Part shown: positions 8,670 to 16,752 of the stretch, piece by piece
Numbering within the stretch: position 1 is the first letter of the stretch
Layout of the letters: each line of letters starts with the position of its first letter
NCBI GenBank assembly: GCA_048267305.1
Contig: JBLWXT010000006.1
Coordinates: 62,001 to 126,000 of the forward strand
From: Owenweeksia sp048267305
GTDB lineage: Bacteria > Bacteroidota > Bacteroidia > Flavobacteriales > Schleiferiaceae
DNA length: 64,000 bases
Direction: 5' to 3'
Program-made: the position numbers and the translations under genes
The notes under the pieces: generated by a model
Database searches by the model: none
What the model was told of the DNA's origin: nothing
The model's input: the letters and a program-made list of their open reading frames with translations, nothing else

Positions 8670-9851
8670 CTACATCATCTCAAAAATACCGGCTGCACCC
8701 TGCCCTGTGCCTACACACATGGTTACCATACCGTATTTTTGATTTCTTCTTTTTAACTCATGTAAAACCTGAGCGGTAAGTTTAGCTCCGGTACAACCCA
8801 ATGGGTGGCCCATGGCAATGGCTCCTCCATTTACGTTAAGGATATCTTCATTCAATCCCAATTCGCGGGTAACCGCTAAAGACTGAGAAGCAAAAGCCTC
8901 ATTCAATTCTATCAAATCAATCTGATCCAGTTTCATACCGGCCTGTGCCAGCGCTTTTGGTATGGCCTCAATTGGCCCGATACCCATGATACGTGGCTCA
9001 ACGCCCATCGCTGCATAAGAAACCAAACGGGCTATAGGCTCCAGGTTTAATTCCTTTACCATGCGCTCACTCATTATTATAGAGAAAGCTGCACCATCAG
9101 ATGTTTGCGAAGAGTTTCCTGCAGTAACCGACCCTTTGGCCGCAAACACAGGCCTTAACCTAGCCAATGCCTCTTTTGAGGTATCCGCTCTTGGGCCCTC
9201 ATCGGTATCAATCACATACTTTTTGGTTTGGCGCTTTTCATTTGCATCGAGGTAAACCTCTTCCACCTCATAGGGTGTAATCTCTTCTTTAAATCGTCCT
9301 TCTTTTATAGCTGCCAATGCCCGCTGATGCGATCTGTAGGCAAAAGCATCCTGATCTTCGCGGCTCACATTATACTTAGAAGCTACCGCTTCGGCCGTAA
9401 GCCCCATATTGTTGTACCAGTCGGGATTAGTATTAGCTGTATTGTAATTTGGTGTAACCTTAAACCCACCCATAGGGATGTAGCTCATACTTTCGGCACC
9501 ACCTGCTATAATGCAATCAGCCATTCCCGCTTTAATTTTAGCGGTGGCAATGGCAATAGTTTCAAGCCCCGAAGCGCAATAGCGATTTACCGTTACACCA
9601 GGCACACTTACAGTATTAAGCCCCATAAGTGAAATTAAGCGCCCCATATTCAGACCTTGTTCGGCCTCCGGCATGGCATTACCTACAATCACATCATCAA
9701 TCCGGTTTTTATCCAGATTAGGGATGCTGTTCATCAAATCCTTTATTACCGCTACCGCCAAATCATCAGGGCGGGTAAACCTAAACACACCACGATTGGC
9801 TTTGCCAACGGCTGTTCTTTTTATTTTAACTATATATGCTTCTGTACTCAT
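8670..9851 (-). CDS. fadA: Acetyl-CoA C-acyltransferase (3-ketoacyl-CoA thiolase)
   Basis: This 393-residue thiolase performs the last step of beta-oxidation, splitting 3-ketoacyl-CoA with CoA. The nucleophile is C92 in VNRYCASGLETI, the His lies in NVNGGAIAMGHPLGCTGAK, and the second Cys in MVTMCVGTGQGAAG. Length and motifs are complete. It is the third gene of the marR-fadN operon, but a 475-bp interval occupied by an IVP-type gene with inverted-repeat flanks separates it from fadN. A strong terminator follows. Whether it prefers long-chain ketoacyl-CoA or acetoacetyl-CoA cannot be told from sequence; the context favours long-chain. Confidence 0.93.
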   Translation of the reverse strand: MSTEAYIVKIKRTAVGKANRGVFRFTRPDDLAVAVIKDLMNSIPNLDKNRIDDVIVGNAMPEAEQGLNMGRLISLMGLNTVSVPGVTVNRYCASGLETIAIATAKIKAGMADCIIAGGAESMSYIPMGGFKVTPNYNTANTNPDWYNNMGLTAEAVASKYNVSREDQDAFAYRSHQRALAAIKEGRFKEEITPYEVEEVYLDANEKRQTKKYVIDTDEGPRADTSKEALARLRPVFAAKGSVTAGNSSQTSDGAAFSIIMSERMVKELNLEPIARLVSYAAMGVEPRIMGIGPIEAIPKALAQAGMKLDQIDLIELNEAFASQSLAVTRELGLNEDILNVNGGAIAMGHPLGCTGAKLTAQVLHELKRRNQKYGMVTMCVGTGQGAAGIFEMM

Positions 9852-9864
9852 TTTTGTGGATATA

Positions 9865-10320
9865 TGTACATTGTATGTTGTACGCTGTACGTTGATTATT
9901 GACTATTTTATTGACTCTTGTAGACGATGGAGCATGTTGATTATATGACTCAACTCAGAATTCAGCTCATCTGCTTCCGGCTCACTTAAATACTTAAAAG
10001 CTTTCGCTAAAAGCACTTGGCTAAAAAGCTCAGATGCAGAACCTGCGGCCACCCCCAGATGATACTTAAACTGCGCATCACTGTTTCTTCCTGAACCCTC
10101 CGCAATATTGCTTGGCACCGAAACACCAGCCCTCCGCATTTGACTAGTTAGCCCAAACCTTTCTTCATCAGGAAAAGACTTTGTTAACTCATATAATGAA
10201 ATGGTCAAATCCATGGCCTCTTGCCAAACTGTTAGTTTTTGAAATTGATGCATTTTTATTAGTATTAAGTTGATCTCTTATTCATGACGTCATTGTACAA
10301 CATACATCCTACAATGTACA
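9865..10320. mobile_element. Candidate mobile or repeat-flanked unit carrying an IVP gene
   Basis: TGTACATTGTATGTTGTAC (9865-9883) is matched in inverted orientation at 10295-10320, where the complement reads TGTACATTGTA, seven extra bases, then TGTTGTAC. The pair encloses exactly one gene (9903-10253), and the unit fills nearly all of the fadN-fadA interval. No transposase is present and I cannot identify a target-site duplication. It may be a small non-autonomous element, or a repeat-bounded gene cassette. Confidence 0.45.
9903..10253 (-). CDS. Four-helix-bundle protein, S23/rRNA-intervening-sequence (IVP) family
   Basis: The 116-residue sequence begins with the family hallmark F-x-x-L-x-V-W-Q-E-A-M-x-L (FQKLTVWQEAMDL). 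It continues with ERFGLTSQMRRAGVSVPSNI followed by AEGSGR, the central family motif, and SASELFSQVLLAK. These proteins were named after genes inside 23S rRNA intervening sequences, but most copies in Bacteroidota are free-standing and often multicopy. They form pentameric four-helix bundles of unknown function. Here it lies in the same orientation between fadN and fadA and would be co-transcribed with them. The flanking inverted repeats suggest it arrived as a unit. Confidence 0.88.
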   Translation of the reverse strand: MHQFQKLTVWQEAMDLTISLYELTKSFPDEERFGLTSQMRRAGVSVPSNIAEGSGRNSDAQFKYHLGVAAGSASELFSQVLLAKAFKYLSEPEADELNSELSHIINMLHRLQESIK

Positions 10321-10326
10321 ATCCCG

Positions 10327-12732
10327 TTAATTCCTCAACGGCTTCCCTGTCTTCAGCATATGTTGAATTCGCTCCATGGTGTTTTTATTAGCGCATAGGC
10401 TTACAAACGTCTGGCGCTCTAAATCCAACAGATATTGTTCAGAAACATGAGTAGCTTCACTTAAGTCGCCACCACTCATTACATAGCCAAGTTTATCAAC
10501 CATCATCTTTTCATATTCGCTGGCATAACCACCTTCAAACATTTGATGTGCTCCAACCTTGAAAGCTCCCAAGGCCTGGCGCCCCAATACCTTTATGTCC
10601 TTTTCCTTGGTTGGCATTTGGTAGCCCGTTTCAGCCAAGGCCAAACAACGCTGTTTGGCATCGGCAATAAGTCTGCGCTTGTTCATGGTAATCTGATCGC
10701 GACCTTCTACCAGGTAGCCCAGTTTGAACGCTTCTACAGCCGAAGTAGAAACCTTGGCCTGAGCAATGTTGATCAGATTTTCGCGGTATGAATTAAGCTC
10801 CACGTCATCCTTAAGGTAACGTTGTGATGCCCTGCGAGTAAGCTCTTTGGTACCGCCTCCACCGGGAATAACACCAACTCCAAACTCTACCAAGCCCATA
10901 TAGCTTTCGGCAGAAGCCTGAACAGCATCTGCATGAAGCACTGCCTCACAACCTCCACCAAGAGTCATATTAAATGGAGCCACTACCACTGGTATTGAAG
11001 AGTAGCGAATACGCATAATGGTGTCCTGAAAATACTTTACCGCAAAGTTGAGCTCATCATATTCCTGCTCAACGGCCATCATAAATATCATCCCAAGGTT
11101 AGCACCTACAGTAAAATTTTCTCCTTGATTGGCAATCACTACACCTTTATAATCCTTCTCGGCAAGTTCAATTCCCTTGTTAATTCCAGCCAATACTCCA
11201 TCGCCCAATGAGTTCATTTTGGAGTGGAATTCAATGTTAAGGATACCATCGCCCAAATCAATTACGGAGCAATCGTCATTTTTCCAAACGGTTTTAGTTT
11301 CACGCAAATGATCCAAAACAATAAGGTCACGTATACCCGGTACTTCTGCCATGGCCTTATCGGGAATGGAATAGTAGTGCTGAACGCCATCCTTGATCTC
11401 GTAAAACGAGGACTGTCCGCTATTCAACATCTCCCTAACCCAATCAGCTACTTTGTGTCCCTGGGATTCGGCCAGCTCCAGTCCTTTTTGAACGCCAATG
11501 GCATCCCATATTTCAAACGGGCCATGTTGCCAGCCAAAGCCAGCACGCATGCCTTCATCTATTCTAAATAGTTCATCCGAAATTTCAGGAATACGATGCG
11601 ATACATAAGCAAACAATCCCGCAAAGGACTTGCGGAAAAACTCACCTGCCTTATCATCTGCATCCACCAAAACCGGAAAGCGGTCCGCCACCTTATCAAT
11701 GCCCTTGGTTTTATCAAGCACCGGAAAACGACTCTTATCCTTAGCCGTATATTCCATGGTGTCAAAGTCTAAAGAAAGAATGGCGCTGCTGCCATCATCA
11801 TTTTTCACCTTTTTGTAAAAACCCTGACCTGACTTAGAGCCGAGCCATTCATTCTCCTGCATTTTTTTGATAAAATCAGGAAGCTGAAATATATCGTTGC
11901 GCTCATCGTCCTTCACATTTTCGTAAAGACCGTTGGCCACATGTATTAATGTATCGAGTCCTACCACATCTGCTGTGCGGAAGGTTGCCGACTTTGGCCT
12001 GCCTATCAGCGGGCCGGTAAGTTTGTCAACATCCTCAATGCTAAGGCCGGATTGCTTCACATTATTGAAGAGGTCCATCATACTGTACACCCCTACCCTG
12101 TTGGCTATAAATGCTGGTGTATCCTTGGCAAGCACTGTGGTTTTTCCCAGATATACATCTCCGTATTTCAAGAGAAAATCCACAACCTCCTTATCGGTAT
12201 CCTTAGTTGGGATGATCTCCAAAAGTTCCAGATAACGAGGGGGATTAAAAAAGTGAGTTCCGCAGAAGTACTTTTTAAAATCATCACTCCTGCCATCTGT
12301 CATTAAATGGATGGGAATACCGGAGGTATTGGACGAAATAAATGTACCCGGCTTGCGGTGCTGCTCTACCTGGTCAAATACCTTTTTCTTAATATCAAGA
12401 CGCTCCACCACCACTTCAATAGTCCAGTCAACATCCTTTATTTTGGACATATCATCTTCAAAGTTTCCGGTAGTAATACGACTTGCAAAACTCTTATCGT
12501 AAATAGGAGAAGGATTGCTTTTGAGGGCATTCAGGAGGTGGTCATTTACCAGCCTGTTTCTAACTTGCTTATCCTCCAAACTCAGGCCTTTGGCCTTTTC
12601 CTTATCATTCAATTCCCTTGGCGGGATATCCAGTAATAACACCTTTACGCCAATGTTGGCGAAGTGACACGCAATGCGCGATCCCATAATTCCGGAACCC
12701 AGCACAGCCACTTTTTTTATTGTTCTATTCAT
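10327..12732 (-). CDS. fadN: 3-hydroxyacyl-CoA dehydrogenase / enoyl-CoA hydratase fusion (FadN type)
   Basis: This 801-residue bifunctional enzyme does the two middle steps of beta-oxidation. The NAD-binding Rossmann motif is at the N-terminus (VAVLGSGIMGSRIACHFANI), followed by the dehydrogenase signature near TPAFIANRVGVYSM. The hydratase (crotonase) domain lies in the second half (GVVIANQGENFTVGANLGM; oxyanion-loop motif NMTLGGGCEAVLHAD). Dehydrogenase-first order is that of Bacillus FadN, opposite to E. coli FadB. The ATG overlaps the marR stop by four bases (ATGA), so expression is coupled to the regulator. The thiolase partner is fadA, one small gene downstream. Confidence 0.93.
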   Translation of the reverse strand: MNRTIKKVAVLGSGIMGSRIACHFANIGVKVLLLDIPPRELNDKEKAKGLSLEDKQVRNRLVNDHLLNALKSNPSPIYDKSFASRITTGNFEDDMSKIKDVDWTIEVVVERLDIKKKVFDQVEQHRKPGTFISSNTSGIPIHLMTDGRSDDFKKYFCGTHFFNPPRYLELLEIIPTKDTDKEVVDFLLKYGDVYLGKTTVLAKDTPAFIANRVGVYSMMDLFNNVKQSGLSIEDVDKLTGPLIGRPKSATFRTADVVGLDTLIHVANGLYENVKDDERNDIFQLPDFIKKMQENEWLGSKSGQGFYKKVKNDDGSSAILSLDFDTMEYTAKDKSRFPVLDKTKGIDKVADRFPVLVDADDKAGEFFRKSFAGLFAYVSHRIPEISDELFRIDEGMRAGFGWQHGPFEIWDAIGVQKGLELAESQGHKVADWVREMLNSGQSSFYEIKDGVQHYYSIPDKAMAEVPGIRDLIVLDHLRETKTVWKNDDCSVIDLGDGILNIEFHSKMNSLGDGVLAGINKGIELAEKDYKGVVIANQGENFTVGANLGMIFMMAVEQEYDELNFAVKYFQDTIMRIRYSSIPVVVAPFNMTLGGGCEAVLHADAVQASAESYMGLVEFGVGVIPGGGGTKELTRRASQRYLKDDVELNSYRENLINIAQAKVSTSAVEAFKLGYLVEGRDQITMNKRRLIADAKQRCLALAETGYQMPTKEKDIKVLGRQALGAFKVGAHQMFEGGYASEYEKMMVDKLGYVMSGGDLSEATHVSEQYLLDLERQTFVSLCANKNTMERIQHMLKTGKPLRN

Positions 12733-13175
12733 ACTTTTTGTTGATATATTTTACGGTTGGTAATCAAATCGTTCACCTGGTTTATAACCTCAAAGAAGGT
12801 TACAAGTTTATCTTCATCCACATTTGCAAAAACCACCTTATTAAACTGAACTACGGCCTCTTTGGCATCCAGTCGCTTTTCCTTCCCAAAATCAGTAAGA
12901 TAAACCAAAACACTTCTTCCGTCTGAGGGGTTTCTTCTGCGCTCAATTAAACCGCGCTCTTCCATGTTTTTCAAAATTCGTGAAAGACTTGTTGCCTCCA
13001 TACCCATCTTTGGACCAAGGGCTGTGGACGGAGTGCCATGTTCTATATCAATATTTAGCAGAACATAGCCTGTAGCCATCGTTGCCTCGTATTTTGCCGC
13101 CTCCTCATTATACATTTTAGCAATACTCTGCCAGGTTCGTTTAATGTGGAAGTCTATTGTTTCCTCTGATTTCAA
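12729..13175 (-). CDS. MarR-family regulator of the fad genes
   Basis: The 148-residue protein has a winged helix-turn-helix: LNIDIEHGTPSTALGPKMGM leads to the recognition helix ATSLSRILKNMEERGLIER, and the wing is RRNPSDGRSVLVYLT with the family's conserved D-x-R. The start is most likely TTG at 13175 (TTG-AAA-TCA), since the next Met is inside the first helix. It heads the fadN-fadA operon. A perfect palindrome 39 bp upstream is repeated before fadE, so the simplest reading is an autoregulated repressor released by acyl-CoA, as in other fatty-acid MarR/TetR systems. The ligand is inferred, not seen. Confidence 0.9.
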   Translation of the reverse strand: MKSEETIDFHIKRTWQSIAKMYNEEAAKYEATMATGYVLLNIDIEHGTPSTALGPKMGMEATSLSRILKNMEERGLIERRRNPSDGRSVLVYLTDFGKEKRLDAKEAVVQFNKVVFANVDEDKLVTFFEVINQVNDLITNRKIYQQKV

Positions 13176-13197
13176 TTTGTGTGGGTTTAAGGCTATC

Positions 13198-13229
13198 CAA
13201 ATATAGGGAAAATACTATGCACGCATAGT
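13198..13229 (-). promoter_or_regulatory. marR-fadN promoter with MarR-type operator
   Basis: The palindrome ACTATGC-AC-GCATAGT (13214-13229) is identical to that at 4878-4893. Eight bases later on the minus strand lies TATATTTG (13205-13198), an exact TAnnTTTG element. The operator therefore covers the -33 region. Transcription would start about 15 nt before the TTG codon. Confidence 0.78.
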
Positions 13230-13897
13230 AAAGTGCGGAATATTTGATAGAGAATTAAAAGAGCCTAAAGTTACTACACAGGATTTTCTTTCTACTATTT
13301 TCAACCTCTACATAATGGACTAATGAGTAAAAGGCTTTTCTTTATAGCAAACAGCCTCACTTGAGCAAAGTTCGATATTGATTATTCCAATTAGTAAACC
13401 GGAGACGAGATACAAAATACGATGTACTGACCGCCCATCCCCCATTTCTAAATATTACTCCATCACCAAAATAATGGCTTGGATGTGGTATACCGCCCTT
13501 TTAATATGTGCTGAAAATCCTTCATGCAGAGTTAGATCAATCTGGCTAAGTACTATTGCTGCGTCATCAGCACTTAAAAAAGTAAAATAGCCCAAATTAT
13601 TACGCTCGGATAATTCCATGAAAAGGTACAGCAACACCCATGTCAGGCCAGGCCCATTTTATAGAGTGAGCCCCAGAACATACTACAACAATGGCCTGTT
13701 GTAGTGAAATCAATAAGAAACAGTAATTTCATTTGAGTTGATTGATAACTTTTGGAGACATACAGATTTGTTGAAGTAAAAATTATTCCAGCTCCCCTAA
13801 ACAGACTGACCGAATTTAAATGAATTTTGCACCAAAGATCAGAGCTTGGTCAGTAAGGCTAAAATCTGTTCTAAACTAAAAAAGCGAAGTGTACCCT
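13230..13897. other. Intergenic stretch with a doubtful reading frame
   Basis: On the minus strand one frame is open from 13658 to 13320 except for a single TAA at 13455-13457. The longest uninterrupted part (13637-13455, GTG start) reads as a fairly natural protein (LSERNNLGYFTFLSADDAAI) but matches nothing I recognise. It could be a decayed gene or chance. No terminator or RNA gene is evident; the promoter of the next gene must lie toward 13.8 kb. Confidence 0.25.
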
Positions 13898-15430
13898 ATG
13901 GAACCCGTAGAAACCAAAATTGAAATACGTCACCTGCTTATTGAAGACTATGAAGATCTGAAACTTGCCATGGTGGAAGCCTATACTGACTATGATGGTG
14001 ACCCATGGCGCCTTAAGGATATTGGCGTGTTGCTGGATAAATTCCCCGAAGGGCAGGTTGCGGTTTGTGTAAACGATAAAGTGGTGGGTTGTGCTTTATC
14101 GCTAATAGTTGATTACTCTAAATATGGAGACAATCACACCTATGAGCAAATAGTTGGCAATTACACCTTCAACACACACGATCCTGATGGTGATGTCTTG
14201 TATGGTATTGAGGTATTTGTACATCCGGATTACCGTGGTATGCGATTGGCCAGAAGGCTTTACGATGCCCGGAAGGAATTGTGCGAAAGTTTCAATTTAC
14301 GATCTATCATTTTTGGTGGACGTATGAGCAACTACGCGGTTGAAAAAGACAATTTCTCACCAAAGGAATATATTGAGCAGGTAAAGAATAACAACATTCA
14401 CGACAAGGTGCTCAACTTTCAGTTTGCGAATGATTTCCACGTAAAAAAGCTAATCAGGTTTTACCTTAAAAAGGATGAAGCCAGCAATGATTATGCTGCG
14501 CTAATGGAGTGGAACAACATCTACTACGAAGAGAAGGAGCGACACATCAATCAAAAAAAATCCGTTGTACGTATTGGCCTGGTACAATGGCAGATGCGGG
14601 AGTTACGCTCGTTTGAGGCCCTTGTGGATTACATCGATTATTTTGTAGATGCCATAAGCGATTACCAGTCTGATTTTATTCTCTTCCCGGAGTTGTTTAA
14701 TGCTCCCTTAATGCAGGACTACAACCACATGGGGGTTTCTCAGGCCATTAGAGAGTTGGCCGGATATACCGAAAGACTTCGCGATGTTTTTGTTGAAAAA
14801 GCGGTGAGCTACAACATCAATATCATTTCCGGAAGTATGCCCATATGGAAAGACGATAAGCTATTTAACATCACCTATTTATGCCGAAGAGATGGCACCT
14901 GGGACTATTATGAAAAGGTACATATCACCCCGGCCGAAAAAACCGACTGGGGCATGAGTGGTGGTGATAAGGTAAAAGTATTTGATACCGATGCCGGTAA
15001 AATCGGCATACTGGTTTGTTATGATGTGGAGTTCCCTGAGCTATCGAGAATTTATGCCGACCAGGGCATGCAAATTCTGTTTGTACCCTTTCTTACAGAT
15101 ACCCAAAACGGATATATGCGCGTAAGAAACTGTGCCATGGCAAGGGCTATAGAAAACGAATGTTATGTGGCTATTGCCGGCTCTGTAGGTAATCTGCCAA
15201 AGGTTAGCAATATGGATATTCAATATGCTCAATCGGCTATTTTCACGCCCAGTGATTTTGCTTTCCCCACTAATTGTATAAAAGCAGAAGCAACGCCAAA
15301 TACCGAAATGACCATAGTGGCAGATGTGGATTTAGACTTACTAAAAGAACTACATAGCCACGGCAGTGTAAGGACGCTTACTGACAGACGACACGATTTG
15401 TACTCGGTGGAAATTAAGAAGAAAAGTTAA
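13898..15430 (+). CDS. GNAT acetyltransferase fused to carbon-nitrogen hydrolase (nitrilase superfamily)
   Basis: I take the ATG at 13898 (510 residues) rather than the GTG three codons earlier. Residues 6-205 form a GNAT domain with the acetyl-CoA loop VFVHPDYRGMRLARRLYD. Residues 222-507 form a nitrilase-type amidase with the full triad: E265 in LFPELFN, K340 in YEKVHITP, C374 in GILVCYDVEFPEL. The protein is presumably cytosolic. It might acylate an amine and hydrolyse an amide of a related compound, but no substrate can be named. It stands alone, convergent with the HD-domain gene 12 bp away. The same fusion exists in other bacteria, so it is a stable arrangement rather than an error. Confidence 0.88.
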   Translation: MEPVETKIEIRHLLIEDYEDLKLAMVEAYTDYDGDPWRLKDIGVLLDKFPEGQVAVCVNDKVVGCALSLIVDYSKYGDNHTYEQIVGNYTFNTHDPDGDVLYGIEVFVHPDYRGMRLARRLYDARKELCESFNLRSIIFGGRMSNYAVEKDNFSPKEYIEQVKNNNIHDKVLNFQFANDFHVKKLIRFYLKKDEASNDYAALMEWNNIYYEEKERHINQKKSVVRIGLVQWQMRELRSFEALVDYIDYFVDAISDYQSDFILFPELFNAPLMQDYNHMGVSQAIRELAGYTERLRDVFVEKAVSYNINIISGSMPIWKDDKLFNITYLCRRDGTWDYYEKVHITPAEKTDWGMSGGDKVKVFDTDAGKIGILVCYDVEFPELSRIYADQGMQILFVPFLTDTQNGYMRVRNCAMARAIENECYVAIAGSVGNLPKVSNMDIQYAQSAIFTPSDFAFPTNCIKAEATPNTEMTIVADVDLDLLKELHSHGSVRTLTDRRHDLYSVEIKKKS

Positions 15431-15442
15431 GCTCCCCCTTTA

Positions 15443-16690
15443 TTAATAAGGATAAGGAGCTGCAAAAAAGGCCTCGGCTATTATAAAAGACAGAACTGAA
15501 ATCACAAATCCAAACATGAAGATGGTATAGCAAACCCTGAGGAGACGGTACTTTTTACCGAGTACCGCTCCCAGGTAATATATATCTCTGATAAGATTGC
15601 TGTAAAGGTAATCTCCATCCTTCATCATTTCCTTCATTCCATATTCGTAATCTTCCAGGCTTACGCCATGAAAATTCCCGAAAAACAGGAGATTGGTTTT
15701 TCGCTGTTCAATGTCCTCACGGGTAAACTTTCCGCGCAACACATTGGGCCTTGTAGCCAAAATGGCAAATACTATGGTGATGAGACAAACACTGGTTAAA
15801 ATAAGTGACGGAATAGTAAGGTGTGGATATTCGTCAAGACTACGTACCAGCAGCGTAACCACCACCGAAAGGATAATGGCGTTTATCGATATCATAATAT
15901 TGGCCTTGGTATCTGCCATGGAGCTAAGGTCAATATGATTTTTAGAGGTAAGCCTAAACATGGTTTCAATGCCACGTGACGGTATTTTCGACTTGCTCTT
16001 TTTTTGCTTTTCCCTGGTTTTATAGAGCTCTTCCTTCAGTTTTGCTATTTCCGCAATAAGTTCCTTTTCCCTTTCTGTAGAGCTTGAGGCCTTCTGAATT
16101 TCGGTTTCAACCAGTTTCAGATTTTCGTTTATTCCTTTTGTAAAACACGACTTGGCATATTTGGTAAAAAAACAATGCCCTTCAAGAAAAGCCTTATTGA
16201 TACTTAACCAAGCCAGTTTATCCAGCTTTTGGCCTTTTACCTGTTCGATTTCTTCTCTTAATAACTCTGATTTTTTCAGGTATTCATCACCTCCCAGGTG
16301 AGCGAGGTCCGAATCACATAAAATCTGACCTAATTTATCCTTGGGATTTTGAGGCATTTGGGTGGCCATGATACAACTACCCACCTTTTCAATTTTCTGG
16401 CGATCATAATTTTTTTCGGCCAGAAATTTCTCCGCCATTCTTCGCGACTCCTCCTCATGCCTCATGCCTCCCTTGCTGTAGCCAAGATCGTGAAACCATG
16501 CTGCAAGCAACAATATCTCGCGTTCCTCAGGAGCAACCTCCATTTCCTCACTAATCTTTGCGGCCATATTAACCACCTGACGAGTATGATCATAATTATG
16601 ATAGGTCATTTTTTCAGAAACCTCATTTTTTAGAATTTTGCTGGCAAATTCTTCGGCTTCTTCCAAAATGGGAGATAAGTTGTCCATCAT
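15443..16690 (-). CDS. HD-domain protein with Pycsar-effector-type transmembrane domain
   Basis: The 415-residue protein starts with an HD metal-dependent phosphohydrolase domain: H31/H35 in TYHNYDHTRQVV, H67-D68 in AAWFHDLGYSKGG, H78, and a distal Asp in ILCDSDLAHLGG. A Lys/Glu-rich coiled coil follows (about 205-236). A C-terminal module has three helices (about 266-285, 290-312, 384-409) and the sequence DLSSMADTKANIMISINAII, characteristic of the Pycsar effector family (PycTM, formerly DUF5706). In Pycsar defence, PycTM binds cyclic UMP or CMP and damages the membrane. A class III cyclase lies 1 kb away. The HD domain could degrade the same nucleotide. Functional link to the cyclase is inferred. 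Confidence 0.85.
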   Translation of the reverse strand: MMDNLSPILEEAEEFASKILKNEVSEKMTYHNYDHTRQVVNMAAKISEEMEVAPEEREILLLAAWFHDLGYSKGGMRHEEESRRMAEKFLAEKNYDRQKIEKVGSCIMATQMPQNPKDKLGQILCDSDLAHLGGDEYLKKSELLREEIEQVKGQKLDKLAWLSINKAFLEGHCFFTKYAKSCFTKGINENLKLVETEIQKASSSTEREKELIAEIAKLKEELYKTREKQKKSKSKIPSRGIETMFRLTSKNHIDLSSMADTKANIMISINAIILSVVVTLLVRSLDEYPHLTIPSLILTSVCLITIVFAILATRPNVLRGKFTREDIEQRKTNLLFFGNFHGVSLEDYEYGMKEMMKDGDYLYSNLIRDIYYLGAVLGKKYRLLRVCYTIFMFGFVISVLSFIIAEAFFAAPYPY

Positions 16691-16752
16691 AGCATTTACA
16701 AAATAGTGGTCATGGATGATTAAGGCCTAAAAGTATGCGATATTTGCGTGAT

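Noticed and set aside
9228..9632. 134-codon plus-strand frame opposite fadA
   Set aside because: It is the shadow of the thiolase gene, with no start context or homology.
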